Assembly (NCBI RefSeq): GCF_014196205.1
Contig: NZ_JACIDE010000015.1
Coordinates: 1-64,000 of the forward strand
DNA: 64,000 nucleotides
Direction: 5' to 3'
From: Anoxybacteroides voinovskiense
Lineage (GTDB): Bacteria; Bacillota; Bacilli; Bacillales; Anoxybacillaceae
A program made the position numbers and the translations under genes. The notes under the pieces are model-generated. The model worked only from the letters and a program-made list of their open reading frames with translations. It made no database searches and was not told the origin of the DNA. Shown piece by piece: positions 45,530 to 55,287 of this stretch (its first letter is position 1; the number at the start of each line of letters is the position of its first letter).

Positions 45530-47956
45530 TCATTTTCCTCCGCTTCTTCTCTCAAAATACACATGCAACCGATATTCACAAATCTCCTGCGTCCATTGGT
45601 ACAAAGTTGCTTCGTCCGCTGGTGCGATGGAGAAGTTAAGCGAGAAGACATTATTTTCAAACGAAATAAGCCCGTTGGAACTGCCGCTCCATTTGGTCAT
45701 CGGCATTTTGGCGATGAGTTTCGCGACTTTTTGTTCGTCGTATTTCCATAAGCGCTTCGTTTCCCCGTCGGAGAAGTCGATGCGTTTTCGGTATTCTTTT
45801 TCCGTCAAATATTGATGGAAAAATGGTGCGGCTTCGTTCGGCGTAATTGGCAAATGCCAGCGTGACGGTCCGCGGTTGAGCATCGCCTGCAAGACGACCA
45901 TTTTGTAACTTTTTGTCATCGTTGTTCGCTCGACCTCGATAAGCCAGGCTTCGTATTTCAAAAATACTTCTTTTTCCCGCTCGGACAATTCCTCCGCCCA
46001 ATAAAGAAACCCGACGTACGATTTAAACTCGTCCCTGTATTCTTTTGCTTCGCTTCGTCCGTGCAAATGGAGCTCCAAATACGTCGGACGGCGGCCGAGC
46101 TCTTGCTTCAGTTCTTGGTAATCGTGCAATAGTTTTTCTCGGCGCGGCTGACGTTTCCGCCTCATTTCTTCTAGCAAGTCAATGACACGCACATCAAGGA
46201 CAATATCGCATTGTTCCGGCACAGTTGGAAGTAGCTTTTCTCTTTTCTTGTTCGTTTCCCCTCGCTTCGTGTCAAAAAGCGAAAGTTTCACATCGGCATT
46301 GCGGTAGTTTCCGATTAAGTCAATAATGACGCAATATTGTTTCGCTGGATGAAGACGCAAGCCGCGCCCGACTTGTTGGGTGAAAACCGTCAATGACTCC
46401 GTCGGGCGAACGAATAATAACGTATCGACCGACGGAATATCGACCCCTTCGTTAAATAAATCGACAGTGAAAATGGCGTCTAATTCGCCTTTTTCAAGCA
46501 GCGCAATCGCTTCCGTGCGCGTAATATGTACTTGTTTCGAATGCAAGCTCACCGTACGGTAGCCTTGTTCGTTAAAATAATTTGCTAAAAAATCCGCTTG
46601 GCGAATCGATGAACAAAACACGAGCGTTTTCGTTTGCTTATGTTTCTCCCAAGCTCGCAAAATATTTTCCGCCATTTCCGTCCGCAGCTGCGCTTGCAAT
46701 AGTTGTTCTTCATCGTAGCGATTGCCACGCCAGGCGATTTTCGTATAGTCGGTATCGTCATACACCCCATAATAACGGAACGGCGCAAGCCACCCGCGCT
46801 GCACCGCTTCGATAAAATCGATGCGGTACGCCACGTTTCCGTCGCAAAGCGCGTACACGTCTTTATAGTCGTTGCGATCAGGTGTCGCTGTAATGCCGAG
46901 TAAAAATTGTGGCTGGAAATAAGCAAGCACCCGTTCATATGACTTCGCAGCGGCATGATGAAATTCGTCGACAACAATTAAATCAAACGCATCTTGGGCA
47001 AATATTTCGAGATGTTTTTTCATGCTTAACGTAAAAATCGACGCAAACACGACATCGGCTTGCCCTTCTTTCACTTTGCCGTCGTAAATGCCAAACGTCT
47101 TATCCGAAAGCACTTGCGCAAACGAGCGTTTCGCCTGATGCAAAATTTCTTCGCGATGGGCGATAAACAGCACTCTATGAAAATTGCGGGCAAAAAAGGC
47201 AGCTAAATACGTTTTGCCAAGACCGGTCGCCATGACGACCATCGCGCGATCGTATCCTTCCGTATATGTTGCTTCCAGCTGGGCGAGCGCTTCCACTTGC
47301 GCAAAACGCGGCTGGATTGACCCGTAGGAGGGCTTTGATTCGTACATCATATCAACCGCTGCTTTTGGCGTGGCTGGAAGCATAAGTTCCATTTCTTCGG
47401 ACGTTGTCCACTGCCGCACTAAATTCGGATGGCGCTGGTGGTAATCGGCATAATGCTTCTCGTAGTCTTTTACCGTTTCCTCGTTTACTTGCACCGTTTG
47501 CTCGGCGTAAAAAAGCGTTAAAAACTCGCTCATTACTTTGGCAAAGACGTTTTCTTCGACACACTTATGCAGCCCGATGTTCCATTCGATGCCGCTTGTT
47601 AAAGCCGAGCGCGATAAGTTGGAGGAGCCGATAATAAAATAGCCGTCGTTTGTATTTTCAAACAAATACGCTTTCGGATGGAAAGAAACGCCGTTGCTTT
47701 TCCATAAACGAATTTCAATATTCGGATGGATTGCTAGCAATGCTCGCAATGCCTCCGGCTGCGTGACATACAAATAATCGCCAGCGCAAATTTTAATATC
47801 GGCTCCCCGTTCCGCTGCTTGCTTTAACGGTTCTTTGATGACTTCCACGCCCGATTTCATCACAAACGACGTTAATATATAAATCGTGGATGAGGTTTCG
47901 ATATGTTCTTTTAGTTTTCCGATCAAATGGCTTTTGACAAACTCGACTTTACTCAT
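45530..47956 (-). CDS. PLD-nuclease/SF2 helicase fusion (DEAD/DEAH family)
   Basis: About 808 residues. The N-terminal phospholipase-D-like domain has VSFHPKAYLFEN and FIIGSSNLSRSALTSG (HxK plus GSSN), one HKD-type half. The helicase has MATGLGKTYLAAF (about 245), IVVDEFHHAAA, LLGITATPDRND, TVDLFNEGVDIPSVD and FTQQVGRGLRLHP. The C-terminal ~250 residues are a family-specific domain, duplicated as a fragment near 35.6 kb. Such PLD-helicases resemble restriction subunits. The ATG lies within the end of the MazG-like gene behind GAGG. It may function with the M-S protein next door, though that gene has its own promoter. Confidence 0.85.
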   Translation of the reverse strand: MSKVEFVKSHLIGKLKEHIETSSTIYILTSFVMKSGVEVIKEPLKQAAERGADIKICAGDYLYVTQPEALRALLAIHPNIEIRLWKSNGVSFHPKAYLFENTNDGYFIIGSSNLSRSALTSGIEWNIGLHKCVEENVFAKVMSEFLTLFYAEQTVQVNEETVKDYEKHYADYHQRHPNLVRQWTTSEEMELMLPATPKAAVDMMYESKPSYGSIQPRFAQVEALAQLEATYTEGYDRAMVVMATGLGKTYLAAFFARNFHRVLFIAHREEILHQAKRSFAQVLSDKTFGIYDGKVKEGQADVVFASIFTLSMKKHLEIFAQDAFDLIVVDEFHHAAAKSYERVLAYFQPQFLLGITATPDRNDYKDVYALCDGNVAYRIDFIEAVQRGWLAPFRYYGVYDDTDYTKIAWRGNRYDEEQLLQAQLRTEMAENILRAWEKHKQTKTLVFCSSIRQADFLANYFNEQGYRTVSLHSKQVHITRTEAIALLEKGELDAIFTVDLFNEGVDIPSVDTLLFVRPTESLTVFTQQVGRGLRLHPAKQYCVIIDLIGNYRNADVKLSLFDTKRGETNKKREKLLPTVPEQCDIVLDVRVIDLLEEMRRKRQPRREKLLHDYQELKQELGRRPTYLELHLHGRSEAKEYRDEFKSYVGFLYWAEELSEREKEVFLKYEAWLIEVERTTMTKSYKMVVLQAMLNRGPSRWHLPITPNEAAPFFHQYLTEKEYRKRIDFSDGETKRLWKYDEQKVAKLIAKMPMTKWSGSSNGLISFENNVFSLNFSIAPADEATLYQWTQEICEYRLHVYFERRSGGK

Positions 47957-48275
47957 CATGTACCTCGATCAAAAAGATCTTTTCTTGAAAACCTCCCCGC
48001 TTTTCCGCTTTTTCCGCGCGAACCGCCTCAACTTGCTCGATCGTTGCCCCATGGCATTCGGCAAGCGCATGGATAATCTCCAACAAATCCGCCAACTCTT
48101 CTATTGCTGTCACATCGTCTTTGGCACTCACATATTCCTCCAGCTCTTCAAACGCTTTTTTTCGCAGTTCATGGCGGTATTCTTCGTCGCTTAATGTTCG
48201 CATCGTAAACGTTTTCCCTGCCGCTTCGATGATTTGTGGAATTTTGTCGCGAACAAGTTTGTTGTAAACAGGCAT
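47949..48275 (-). CDS. MazG-like/phosphoribosyl-ATP pyrophosphohydrolase-like protein
   Basis: 108 residues starting MPVYNKLVRDKIPQIIE behind AGGAGAGG. The MazG-type helices with acidic metal ligands are KKAFEELEEYVSA and AIEELADLLEIIHALAE. These small all-alpha NTP pyrophosphatases hydrolyse nucleoside triphosphates; the exact substrate is unknown. It overlaps the helicase start, indicating one transcript. A housekeeping origin is possible, but pairing with the helicase suggests a role linked to nucleotide pools. Confidence 0.8.
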   Translation of the reverse strand: MPVYNKLVRDKIPQIIEAAGKTFTMRTLSDEEYRHELRKKAFEELEEYVSAKDDVTAIEELADLLEIIHALAECHGATIEQVEAVRAEKAEKRGGFQEKIFLIEVHDE

Positions 48276-48359
48276 CGTATCCTCTCCTCTCCTTTTCACC
48301 TCTTCCCATTTTACAATATTTCCCGCTCTTTTGGAACAAAAAAGCTGCGCTTAAGGTGG

Positions 48360-49512
48360 TTATTTGTACCGCTTCAACCGCTCTTTTAGCGCCTCGACGT
48401 CGATTGGCGGCTCGGGAGCTTGCGGGGTTTCCCATTGCTTTTGATAGTCTTCAAGCCAATCCGGCACACACTCTTTCCGAATCGGCGCAGCGGTTGTCAT
48501 CACGAAAAACTTCTTCCGGTTTTTCTTAATGTCGTCCACCGTTTTATATTGCTTTCGCTCCCAATCGGCTAACACCGTCTCGGCATATTTCCATGACGTA
48601 CTTCCGTATGCTAGCGCGGTGTTTAACGCTTCCATGACAAGCGGTGCGCCCATTTTCTCAATCCAGTCAGTGATTCGTTGTTTTGTTTGTTCGTTTGAAG
48701 GATAGAAATGATGCTCATGATAGAAAGAAAGAAAGAATATTTTTCTTTTCTCTTTCTTTTTCTTCTTTTTCTTTATTAAAATCATTGCATAACAAATACT
48801 TTGCGCGCGCGTTCGCTTCGCTAGTTGCTTGTTCGTTGCGGCATTTGTCATATGGCGCAGCGATTTCGCGCTCGTTATCTCCTTTGCCATGTTGCTTATG
48901 TACCGGCTCACGCTGACCATCGGGCTTGTCATATTGACCAGCCGCTTCGTTGCATGCATCCTCTTCCTCTTGGTCACCTATCCACTCACGCTGGCTACCG
49001 ATGTGGTCATGTTGACCAGCTGTTTGGCTACGGTAGCCGTTAGTTTGCTTGTCGTTTCGTTGGTCGTTTTTCCGGCCGTCGTTGTTCGCGGAACGTTTCG
49101 CAACGCTCATCTGCCCTGGTTGCTCTGTTGCGTTAGATAGTTGGTTGAGATTTTCTAATTGATTATTTAGAACAATGTTTGGATGGCTAACCAAAAGTTC
49201 CTTTTCTGTTTGTAGATGGCGTTCTACTTCAATATGTTGCTTTTGCAGCTCCTCGTGATTCAGCCGGTACGATTTTGTTTGGTCGATTTTATTTCGGTTA
49301 AAATTGCCGGATTCGATGTAGCCTAAGCGTTCTAGGCGGTACACGACACGGCGGAGCGTACTGACCGACCAAAACGGAAGGCGCTTTTGCCATTCCTCAT
49401 ACGTCATGACAACCCACTCCCCGCCCGTTTCTTGTAAAAGCTGATAAAGATCGCAAAGAACAATGCTTTCATTCAACCCAATTTGGCAAGCAAGTTGACT
49501 CGAAATATACAT
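48360..49512 (-). pseudogene. DnaD-like replication protein, frameshifted in an A-rich tract
   Basis: The N-terminal part begins MYISSQLACQIGLNESIVL behind GGAGGG and contains a winged helix (WQKRLPFWSVSTLRRVVYRL). A hydrophilic linker rich in Q, N, D and R follows. The frame then runs into KEKEEKEREKKN and stops. The DnaD-type C-terminal domain (RITDWIEKMGAPLVMEALNT, YGSTSWKYAETVLADWERK) lies in another frame. Deleting one A in the tract at about 48735-48785 restores a protein of about 380 residues. This may be a true mutation, a phase-variable or slippage site, or a sequencing error. Confidence 0.75.
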
Positions 49513-49579
49513 CTTCTCACCCTCCAACGAAAATAGTTCTACCTGTTCTATCGCTGGAAAGGGTGGAAAAAGATAGATG

Positions 49580-49619
49580 CCCAAAAAAATAAAGCCGTTC
49601 ACCGTTTGTGAACTGCTTT
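49580..49619 (-). terminator. Terminator after the small membrane protein gene
   Basis: Minus-strand hairpin AAAGC-A-GTTCAC / GTGAAC-G-GCTTT followed by ATTTTTTT; overlaps the stop codon. Confidence 0.8.
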
Positions 49620-49918
49620 CACTTTCCACCGCTCCATAAAAACCAAATCGTCACCCAAATTGCCGCTACCGTGCATACAATAGCAACCGTTTGCCATTTT
49701 ACTCTCTCTTGCTTATTGCTAGAAACAGAAAATATATACTTTCTCATCCCCGCTCCAATCGCTAACGTACCGAATAAAAGCAATGTGAGCCCGGACAAAA
49801 AAAGCCCGTTCGGAAAGTGCGTTGCTTCGAAAATACCAAAAAGAGCCAAACGAAACGAAACATACGTGACTGCCGCGACGCCAATCGTATAGAATAACAT
49901 CACTGCCCATTTTCTCAT
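49619..49918 (-). CDS. Small membrane protein, unknown
   Basis: About 99 residues with three hydrophobic segments: MLFYTIGVAAVTYVSFRLAL, GLFLSGLTLLLFGTLAIGAG and VAIVCTVAAIWVTIWFLW. The ATG before RKWAVMLFY follows GAAGGAAG closely; a GTG 15 codons upstream is the alternative. No family is recognised. It is monocistronic, with its own terminator. Confidence 0.55.
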   Translation of the reverse strand: MRKWAVMLFYTIGVAAVTYVSFRLALFGIFEATHFPNGLFLSGLTLLLFGTLAIGAGMRKYIFSVSSNKQERVKWQTVAIVCTVAAIWVTIWFLWSGGK

Positions 49919-50087
49919 CTTCCTTCTGTTTTCATCCCCTTCACGGAAAAAATATCGTACCACCTAGATACAACGATAGGTGCGTTCCTCTACCGAGCGA
50001 CACAGCGACGGGCGAGGCAGCTAGTGCCCCACCCCTTAACGATAAGCTCTGCGTGCAGTTATCCTACGGCGTTAGTCGTCACACCGT

Positions 50088-51233
50088 TCATTTCCCGCAA
50101 CATTTTTTATACTTTTTCCCGCTTCCGCACGGGCACGGGTCGTTTCGCCCTATTTTCTTTTCTTCACGGCGCTGCGGGACGTTTTTATAATTTAAAAGCC
50201 GCTGCAATAGCTGGCGGTAATGCTCTTCTTTCTCATACGCAACGCGTTTCCATTCTTCTAATTGTGGATGAGTAAGTCCCATCACGGTATAAAAACTGTA
50301 CGCTACTTGTTCTACGTCAATGGCTGAAGAAAACTTCCCTTCCTCTAAATAACTTTCAATCTCTGGCAACGCTTCTTCGGAAAGATGATGGCAAAGCGAT
50401 TCAAAGAAAAAGGCACGGTCTTGGTCGTCTTTAATTTTCGGGAACGCTTCGCGCAACTTCTGCAAAGCAAGCGGCGTTTTAATATTCGCCAACACGTGTG
50501 CGGCAAAGATAGACGGGTCTTGCTCTTCCGCATACGGCGCAACGGCACGAACGACCGCATCGGATTGAAACGCAATCAACGTTCGCTCCACTTCTCGAAT
50601 TAAAATATCTTCCTCCGTTCGCTTTAACAGACTGGCAACGAACGGAATATACGCATCCAATTTCATCAAACTAATCGCATAAACAGCCAAAATGCCTTCA
50701 TAGGAAAAATAATCTTGTTGTTCGTTCTTTTTCAACACGTCTTCGATGTATGATTCCATCATCCAGCCTTTTTGCACAAGCGTACGCACCATTTGTTTAG
50801 CAGCTGTAAACAAAATGTTATCATACCCTTTTTTGTGCTCTAAGTACGCGATGAGCCAATAATATTCATCCCAAATGTCCTCTGCTGTTCCATGCAGCAT
50901 CAGTTCATACATATACCAGTCGTCTTCTGACAAATACTGCAATAACTCCGACTTATGTTTTGCTGCGATTTCTGGAGCGAATGCGAATAAAAAGTCCTCT
51001 TTTTTCATTTCCAATAATAGCTGTGCTGCTCGATCACTGAACGTATGGTTGGAAAGATGGCGCAAAATCTCTCTTTCTCGATCCGTCCCTTTATAACGCA
51101 TCTCTTCTTCTAAAAGGCGTTCCGTCCATTCCGTGGGCACGTTCGGATAATCTTCTAGCGCTTGCAAGACAAAACGTTGAATGATGAGATCGTCGCTTAA
51201 CAAATACGGTTCAATTTTTTGTAAAAAAGTCAT
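50088..51233 (-). CDS. HEAT-like protein with C-terminal SEC-C zinc motif
   Basis: 381 residues. The N-terminal 340 residues are alpha-helical repeats ([39 protein letters not shown]). The last 25 residues are a SEC-C domain, [20 protein letters not shown], which binds zinc. SEC-C tails occur on SecA and on many uncharacterised proteins and mediate protein or nucleic-acid contacts. The second ATG (before TFLQK) is better placed behind GGAG; the first is three codons earlier. Function unknown. Confidence 0.75.
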   Translation of the reverse strand: MTFLQKIEPYLLSDDLIIQRFVLQALEDYPNVPTEWTERLLEEEMRYKGTDREREILRHLSNHTFSDRAAQLLLEMKKEDFLFAFAPEIAAKHKSELLQYLSEDDWYMYELMLHGTAEDIWDEYYWLIAYLEHKKGYDNILFTAAKQMVRTLVQKGWMMESYIEDVLKKNEQQDYFSYEGILAVYAISLMKLDAYIPFVASLLKRTEEDILIREVERTLIAFQSDAVVRAVAPYAEEQDPSIFAAHVLANIKTPLALQKLREAFPKIKDDQDRAFFFESLCHHLSEEALPEIESYLEEGKFSSAIDVEQVAYSFYTVMGLTHPQLEEWKRVAYEKEEHYRQLLQRLLNYKNVPQRREEKKIGRNDPCPCGSGKKYKKCCGK

Positions 51234-51279
51234 CTGCTCCATTCCTTTCCTAACATATAGCTAGTTTTTCTCTTGCTCA

Positions 51280-51531
51280 TTATCCATCACTATCCCCTTG
51301 CTTGTCTATCCCTAGCGCCTGCAAATATTGCCGTAGGCTTTCTTCTACACAGGTTGCTACTAGCGTGACAAATGGCTCGATATTCCCCCTGCCTTTTCTA
51401 ACGTTTCCAAGGGTCGCCTTGGATAACCGCGCGGCAATTCGGGATACTTCTCGCAAATTTTTTACTAACCTCGCAGGCAGCGGCCGATGCGCATCTACCT
51501 TCGCTTTTACCTTATCCACCCGAGCAAACAT
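51280..51531 (-). pseudogene. Internally deleted Fic-family remnant
   Basis: 83 codons. The first 28 residues (MFARVDKVKAKVDAHRPLPA) resemble the N-terminal arm of Fic/DUF4172-type proteins. The last 45 (GNIEPFVTLVATCVEESLRQ) resemble their extreme C-terminus. The catalytic Fic domain with HPFxxGNGR would lie between and is absent, as expected for an in-frame deletion. No good ribosome site. Fic proteins transfer AMP to targets; this one cannot. Confidence 0.45.
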
Positions 51532-51587
51532 CGCAACCCATCCATTGTTGTTATTCGCTGCAGGACAACCGATTCCTTTTCTTTTAA

Positions 51588-51618
51588 GTAAAAAAGTAGC
51601 TCACGCTTGTGAACTGCT
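51588..51618 (-). terminator. Terminator after the gerC-like gene
   Basis: Imperfect hairpin AGCAGTTCAC / GTGAGCTACT then TTTTTT on the minus strand, directly at the stop codon. Confidence 0.55.
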
Positions 51619-52742
51619 CATTGCGACAAGTTGATTTTTTCGTTTTTTTGTTTGCCTGTGCTAATGATGTGAATGTCGACATTCACATCGTCAAGCTGGT
51701 ATGGAAAAAGGACTGTTTTTTTCCCAACGAGTTTCCAGCGATCAAGTAAGCGGTTCACTTCGAGCACATCGGCATGTATTTTCTGCCCTTGCCGGTACGT
51801 ATCCATGATCTCTGAAGCAATCACTTTTTCTGTCTTCTTTTCAATCGTTGGAAGCGACGCACGGGCAAGCTTTTCCGTCATAATGCCGCGGCCACGGACG
51901 CGAATCGCGACGCCTTTCTTTCCTTTTTTCTTCACTGAAATGCGCAGCCCTTCGACCATAATCGATGCCAACGGCTCCTTGTTTTCCATCACCGTTACTT
52001 GCGACTTCTCCGTATCTTTCTCCAGCCACCGCATCCCGAGCAAGTCTTCTAATGGAAGCCACCCTTTTAATTGATGATTGACTAAAAAGTGGGCGCCTGC
52101 GATTTTTAACATGCTTTTCTTTTCTTCATCCGATTGCCAATGCCCTTTTGAAAGCCCAAGCGACGGAATATAGGCCGTTTCGTTTGGCGTAGATGCTTCT
52201 GCGACATATTCAAAAAAACGGAGCGGGCGAATGTATGAGCGCTGGCGGTACAATTCATTCGGTTCGTGCAAAATATTCGTCAACGCCGACAGTTTAAAAA
52301 ACGATTTTGCAAGAAAAATGTCCTCGACGTTTTCCCTCGTGCTAAATAGCCAAATATTATAGCGAATTTCCCGATAGCGGCTAACAAAATCGAGCGATTG
52401 TTTTAGGCGGTATTTCAGCACATTTTCTGACAACACAATCGCCGAAATATGTCCCCAAAATAGCCGCTGCTGCGCATCTTCCGTTAATGTGTCAATCGCA
52501 TCTTGCACCGTTTTCCCTTCGCTTTTTCCAACCCAAATCGGCGGAGATATTTCTGGTGCACTCCCTTCTTGTTTGGCGATATTCGAAAAATCAAGAATTT
52601 GCGTAAACACAGAAAACGTATTTTTCTTTTCATTAAAATCAATGCCGATCGCGGTGACGTAATGAATGTCTTGTATTTCTTTAATGTTCCAACAACCGCT
52701 TAGCATACTGACAATAACGAACAAAATGATACATCGTTTCAT
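51618..52742 (-). CDS. Ger(x)C family spore germination lipoprotein
   Basis: 374 residues. Lipoprotein signal peptide MKRCIILFVIVSMLSGCWN with lipobox LSGC. GerAC-type features: DIHYVTAIGIDF, LFWGHISAIVLSE and a C-terminal alpha/beta domain. The protein is the lipid-anchored C subunit of a nutrient germinant receptor in the spore inner membrane. The ATG is preceded by AAAGGAGG and overlaps the A-subunit stop by 4 bp; last gene of the ger operon. Confidence 0.92.
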   Translation of the reverse strand: MKRCIILFVIVSMLSGCWNIKEIQDIHYVTAIGIDFNEKKNTFSVFTQILDFSNIAKQEGSAPEISPPIWVGKSEGKTVQDAIDTLTEDAQQRLFWGHISAIVLSENVLKYRLKQSLDFVSRYREIRYNIWLFSTRENVEDIFLAKSFFKLSALTNILHEPNELYRQRSYIRPLRFFEYVAEASTPNETAYIPSLGLSKGHWQSDEEKKSMLKIAGAHFLVNHQLKGWLPLEDLLGMRWLEKDTEKSQVTVMENKEPLASIMVEGLRISVKKKGKKGVAIRVRGRGIMTEKLARASLPTIEKKTEKVIASEIMDTYRQGQKIHADVLEVNRLLDRWKLVGKKTVLFPYQLDDVNVDIHIISTGKQKNEKINLSQ

Positions 52743-54127
52743 CGTTCCGTCCTCCTTTTTTTCTTCGTCCGTAAAAACTTCGGGCGGGAATCGGACACGT
52801 GCGCGGTCGGTTTCAACAACGAACGGAGCGCTTCTTTCCACGTCAACCCGTACGAACTAAGCAACACTAAATACGGAACGCCAAACGACCGAAGCCTTGC
52901 TAAATAAACGACAATGAGAAAAAACGAAGAAAAAAATCCAAACAGCCCTAACGATGCCGATAATAATAAACAGCCCATCCTTAATAACGTGACCGACCCA
53001 CCAAGCGCTTGGTTGCCAATCGTATAGCTCGCTAACGTCGAAAGCGCGACAATGACAACGACCGACGGGGAAATAAACCCTGCTCGAATCGCCGCATCCC
53101 CGATAATCAACCCGCCAACGACCGTTAACGTTTGTCCAATCGACGACGGCAAGCGCGCCCCTGCTTCACGAAACAATTCGAGCAGCGTAAACACAACGAT
53201 AATTTCCATCGGTGCAGGAAACGGCAAGCCAAGGCGCGCCATCGTCACCGTCGCTAATAGCGGAAATGGAATTTGATCTTGATGGTATGAAATAAGCGCT
53301 GTCCAAAACCCTGGCAAAAACACTGCCGTCAATAGCCCCATTAACCGAAAGAAGCGGCTGAACGAAACGACGTAGTACGGAAAATGAAGGTCTTCCGGCG
53401 ACTTTAACAAAAACGATAAATTCGCCGGACCGATAATCGCCGTCGGATTGCCGTCCACTAAAATCGCAAACCTTCCTTTTAATAAAGATGCCACGACAAA
53501 ATCTGGGCGCGTCGAATCGGCAACCATCGGGACGATCGCGTTTGGTGCGTCTTCGATTAAACTTTCCAGCTGCGTCGCTGAATAAATGCCGTCAAACTGT
53601 ACTTTCTCTAAGCGGCGAACGGCTTCTTGCAATAGCTGATCATTTATCACGTCTTCTAAATATACTAGGGCCACTGCCGTTTTCGTCTCCGCCCCAAGAA
53701 TAAACGTTTTTCCGCATAAATTTGCCGTTTTTAACCGCTTTCGCAATAAAGCGATATTCGCCTGCAAATCTTCGACAAACCCTTCACGCGGCCCGCGAAT
53801 CGCAATTTCCGAGTGCGATTCTTCCACAGACCGGCTCGGCTTTTTCGCAATGTCAATCAACAGAAACGACGAATGCTCAAACGAACAAAGGAGAAGAAAC
53901 CCGTCTAACACTTTTTCCGCCGCTTCTTTCATCGTTGCCGTTTCGGGAAGCGTTGTGCACGGAACAGACGCTAAATCGCGCGGCGGTAAGGTCAAATAAT
54001 GATACAACCACCGCTTATCGACGACCGGCTCGCAATAAATCGCGAGAAACTTGCCAATTTCTTTCGTATGAATATCGCTATATTTTGCAAAAAAGTGAAG
54101 CAGTTCGTCACGGCTGCTTTTCATCAT
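52739..54127 (-). CDS. GerA family spore germination protein, A subunit
   Basis: 462 residues. The N-terminal soluble domain has IRGPREGFVEDLQANIALLR. The membrane part has PGFWTALISYHQDQIPFPLL and GQTLTVVGGLIIGDAAI, hallmarks of GerAA, which forms the pentameric ion channel of the germinosome. Five to six hydrophobic segments lie between about 240 and 420. It overlaps the B-subunit gene by 20 bp and the C-subunit gene by 4 bp. Confidence 0.92.
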   Translation of the reverse strand: MMKSSRDELLHFFAKYSDIHTKEIGKFLAIYCEPVVDKRWLYHYLTLPPRDLASVPCTTLPETATMKEAAEKVLDGFLLLCSFEHSSFLLIDIAKKPSRSVEESHSEIAIRGPREGFVEDLQANIALLRKRLKTANLCGKTFILGAETKTAVALVYLEDVINDQLLQEAVRRLEKVQFDGIYSATQLESLIEDAPNAIVPMVADSTRPDFVVASLLKGRFAILVDGNPTAIIGPANLSFLLKSPEDLHFPYYVVSFSRFFRLMGLLTAVFLPGFWTALISYHQDQIPFPLLATVTMARLGLPFPAPMEIIVVFTLLELFREAGARLPSSIGQTLTVVGGLIIGDAAIRAGFISPSVVVIVALSTLASYTIGNQALGGSVTLLRMGCLLLSASLGLFGFFSSFFLIVVYLARLRSFGVPYLVLLSSYGLTWKEALRSLLKPTAHVSDSRPKFLRTKKKRRTER

Positions 54128-55190
54128 TCATCCCCCTTCTAACCGTCAGCCATCCCGAAAGGAGCGACAACCCAAGGAAAAAGCAGAGCGAAGCAGGGAA
54201 ATAAACGCGCTTAATGAGCGCATAAAAGGTTGCATCGCCTACCCGAAACAGCGAAACACCAATTAATAATGAACAAACGATGCGCTTCCCCCACGTTTTC
54301 GTTTTGTGCGAAAGTGGAAAAAGGTCAGCGATGACGTATAACAAAAGCGAAAGGCGAATAAGCGCCCCAGAAAGCCATTGATAAATTGAAAAAAAATCGA
54401 CGTGGGAAATGTATTTGCCGATTTGCAATAGCCGCCACTGCTCATACGCAGGATAGCGCTGATGGCTCGCCTCGGAAACACCAAAAATAGTAATGCTTCC
54501 AATCAACGGACCAAGCGTTAAACCGACAAGCAATAAGCCTAGTAGCCACATATGTTTTAAACGAATCGGCGGCGAGATGCGGTGCTGAAGAAAAACGAGC
54601 AAGCCCATTTCGACAAGACCGCCGCCGATATAAACAATCCCGCGAACCATACGCGAATACCCGTGTTCAAATAGCGGAAATAGGCGCGAATAATCTTTAT
54701 ACATAAAATTCGCGGACATGACGAAAAAGCCGAGAACGATGACGAAAAACAAAATGACCGCCCCAGAAATAGCTAACGACTGAATATTCACCGACGCATA
54801 GTAGCTAATCGCGACAAACAAAAGTGCTAATATAAAAATCGGCGTTTGCGGAAAATACGAAGTAATCGTCCAGTTTAGCGTATCTTTTAACGTCACCCAC
54901 ATCGCAAAAAATAAAAAAATGGCGATGCCAAATGACAAACAGCGAGCCACTCCTCTGCCAAAGCGAGCGCTCATCCAAAGATACAGCGATTGCCCGTTCA
55001 TCTTTTTCAAAGTCCAATAAAGAAAACAAATCCAAATGCTATACAGCACGGCGGCAGCGAAAACAGACAGCCACGCATCGCGCCCCGCTACTTCTAGTAG
55101 CACTGGAATGACCATGACATGGTTAACAAGCCCTGTGCTTAACATTACTAAAATAATCACTTGTTTGACGGTAATTTGTTCGTCGTTCAT
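54108..55190 (-). CDS. GerAB-type germination permease, B subunit
   Basis: 360 residues with ten hydrophobic segments. It opens MNDEQITVKQVIILVMLSTG, typical of the endospore germination permease (APC superfamily) that binds the nutrient germinant. It is first in the operon, so the order is B-A-C rather than the common A-B-C. Germinant specificity cannot be predicted. Confidence 0.9.
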   Translation of the reverse strand: MNDEQITVKQVIILVMLSTGLVNHVMVIPVLLEVAGRDAWLSVFAAAVLYSIWICFLYWTLKKMNGQSLYLWMSARFGRGVARCLSFGIAIFLFFAMWVTLKDTLNWTITSYFPQTPIFILALLFVAISYYASVNIQSLAISGAVILFFVIVLGFFVMSANFMYKDYSRLFPLFEHGYSRMVRGIVYIGGGLVEMGLLVFLQHRISPPIRLKHMWLLGLLLVGLTLGPLIGSITIFGVSEASHQRYPAYEQWRLLQIGKYISHVDFFSIYQWLSGALIRLSLLLYVIADLFPLSHKTKTWGKRIVCSLLIGVSLFRVGDATFYALIKRVYFPASLCFFLGLSLLSGWLTVRRGMNDEKQP

Positions 55191-55261
55191 CGCAACCAGT
55201 CCCGTTCTCTTATTCTCGTTTTTATTGTTTTCCTATCGATGAAAAAGTATTCCTTATAAAC

Positions 55262-55287
55262 AAAAAACACCACCCTTACCGGGTGAT
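55262..55287 (-). terminator. Terminator of the biotin operon
   Basis: CACCC-GGTAA-GGGTG hairpin followed by GTGTTTTTTG on the minus strand; it includes the bioC stop codon. Confidence 0.7.
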
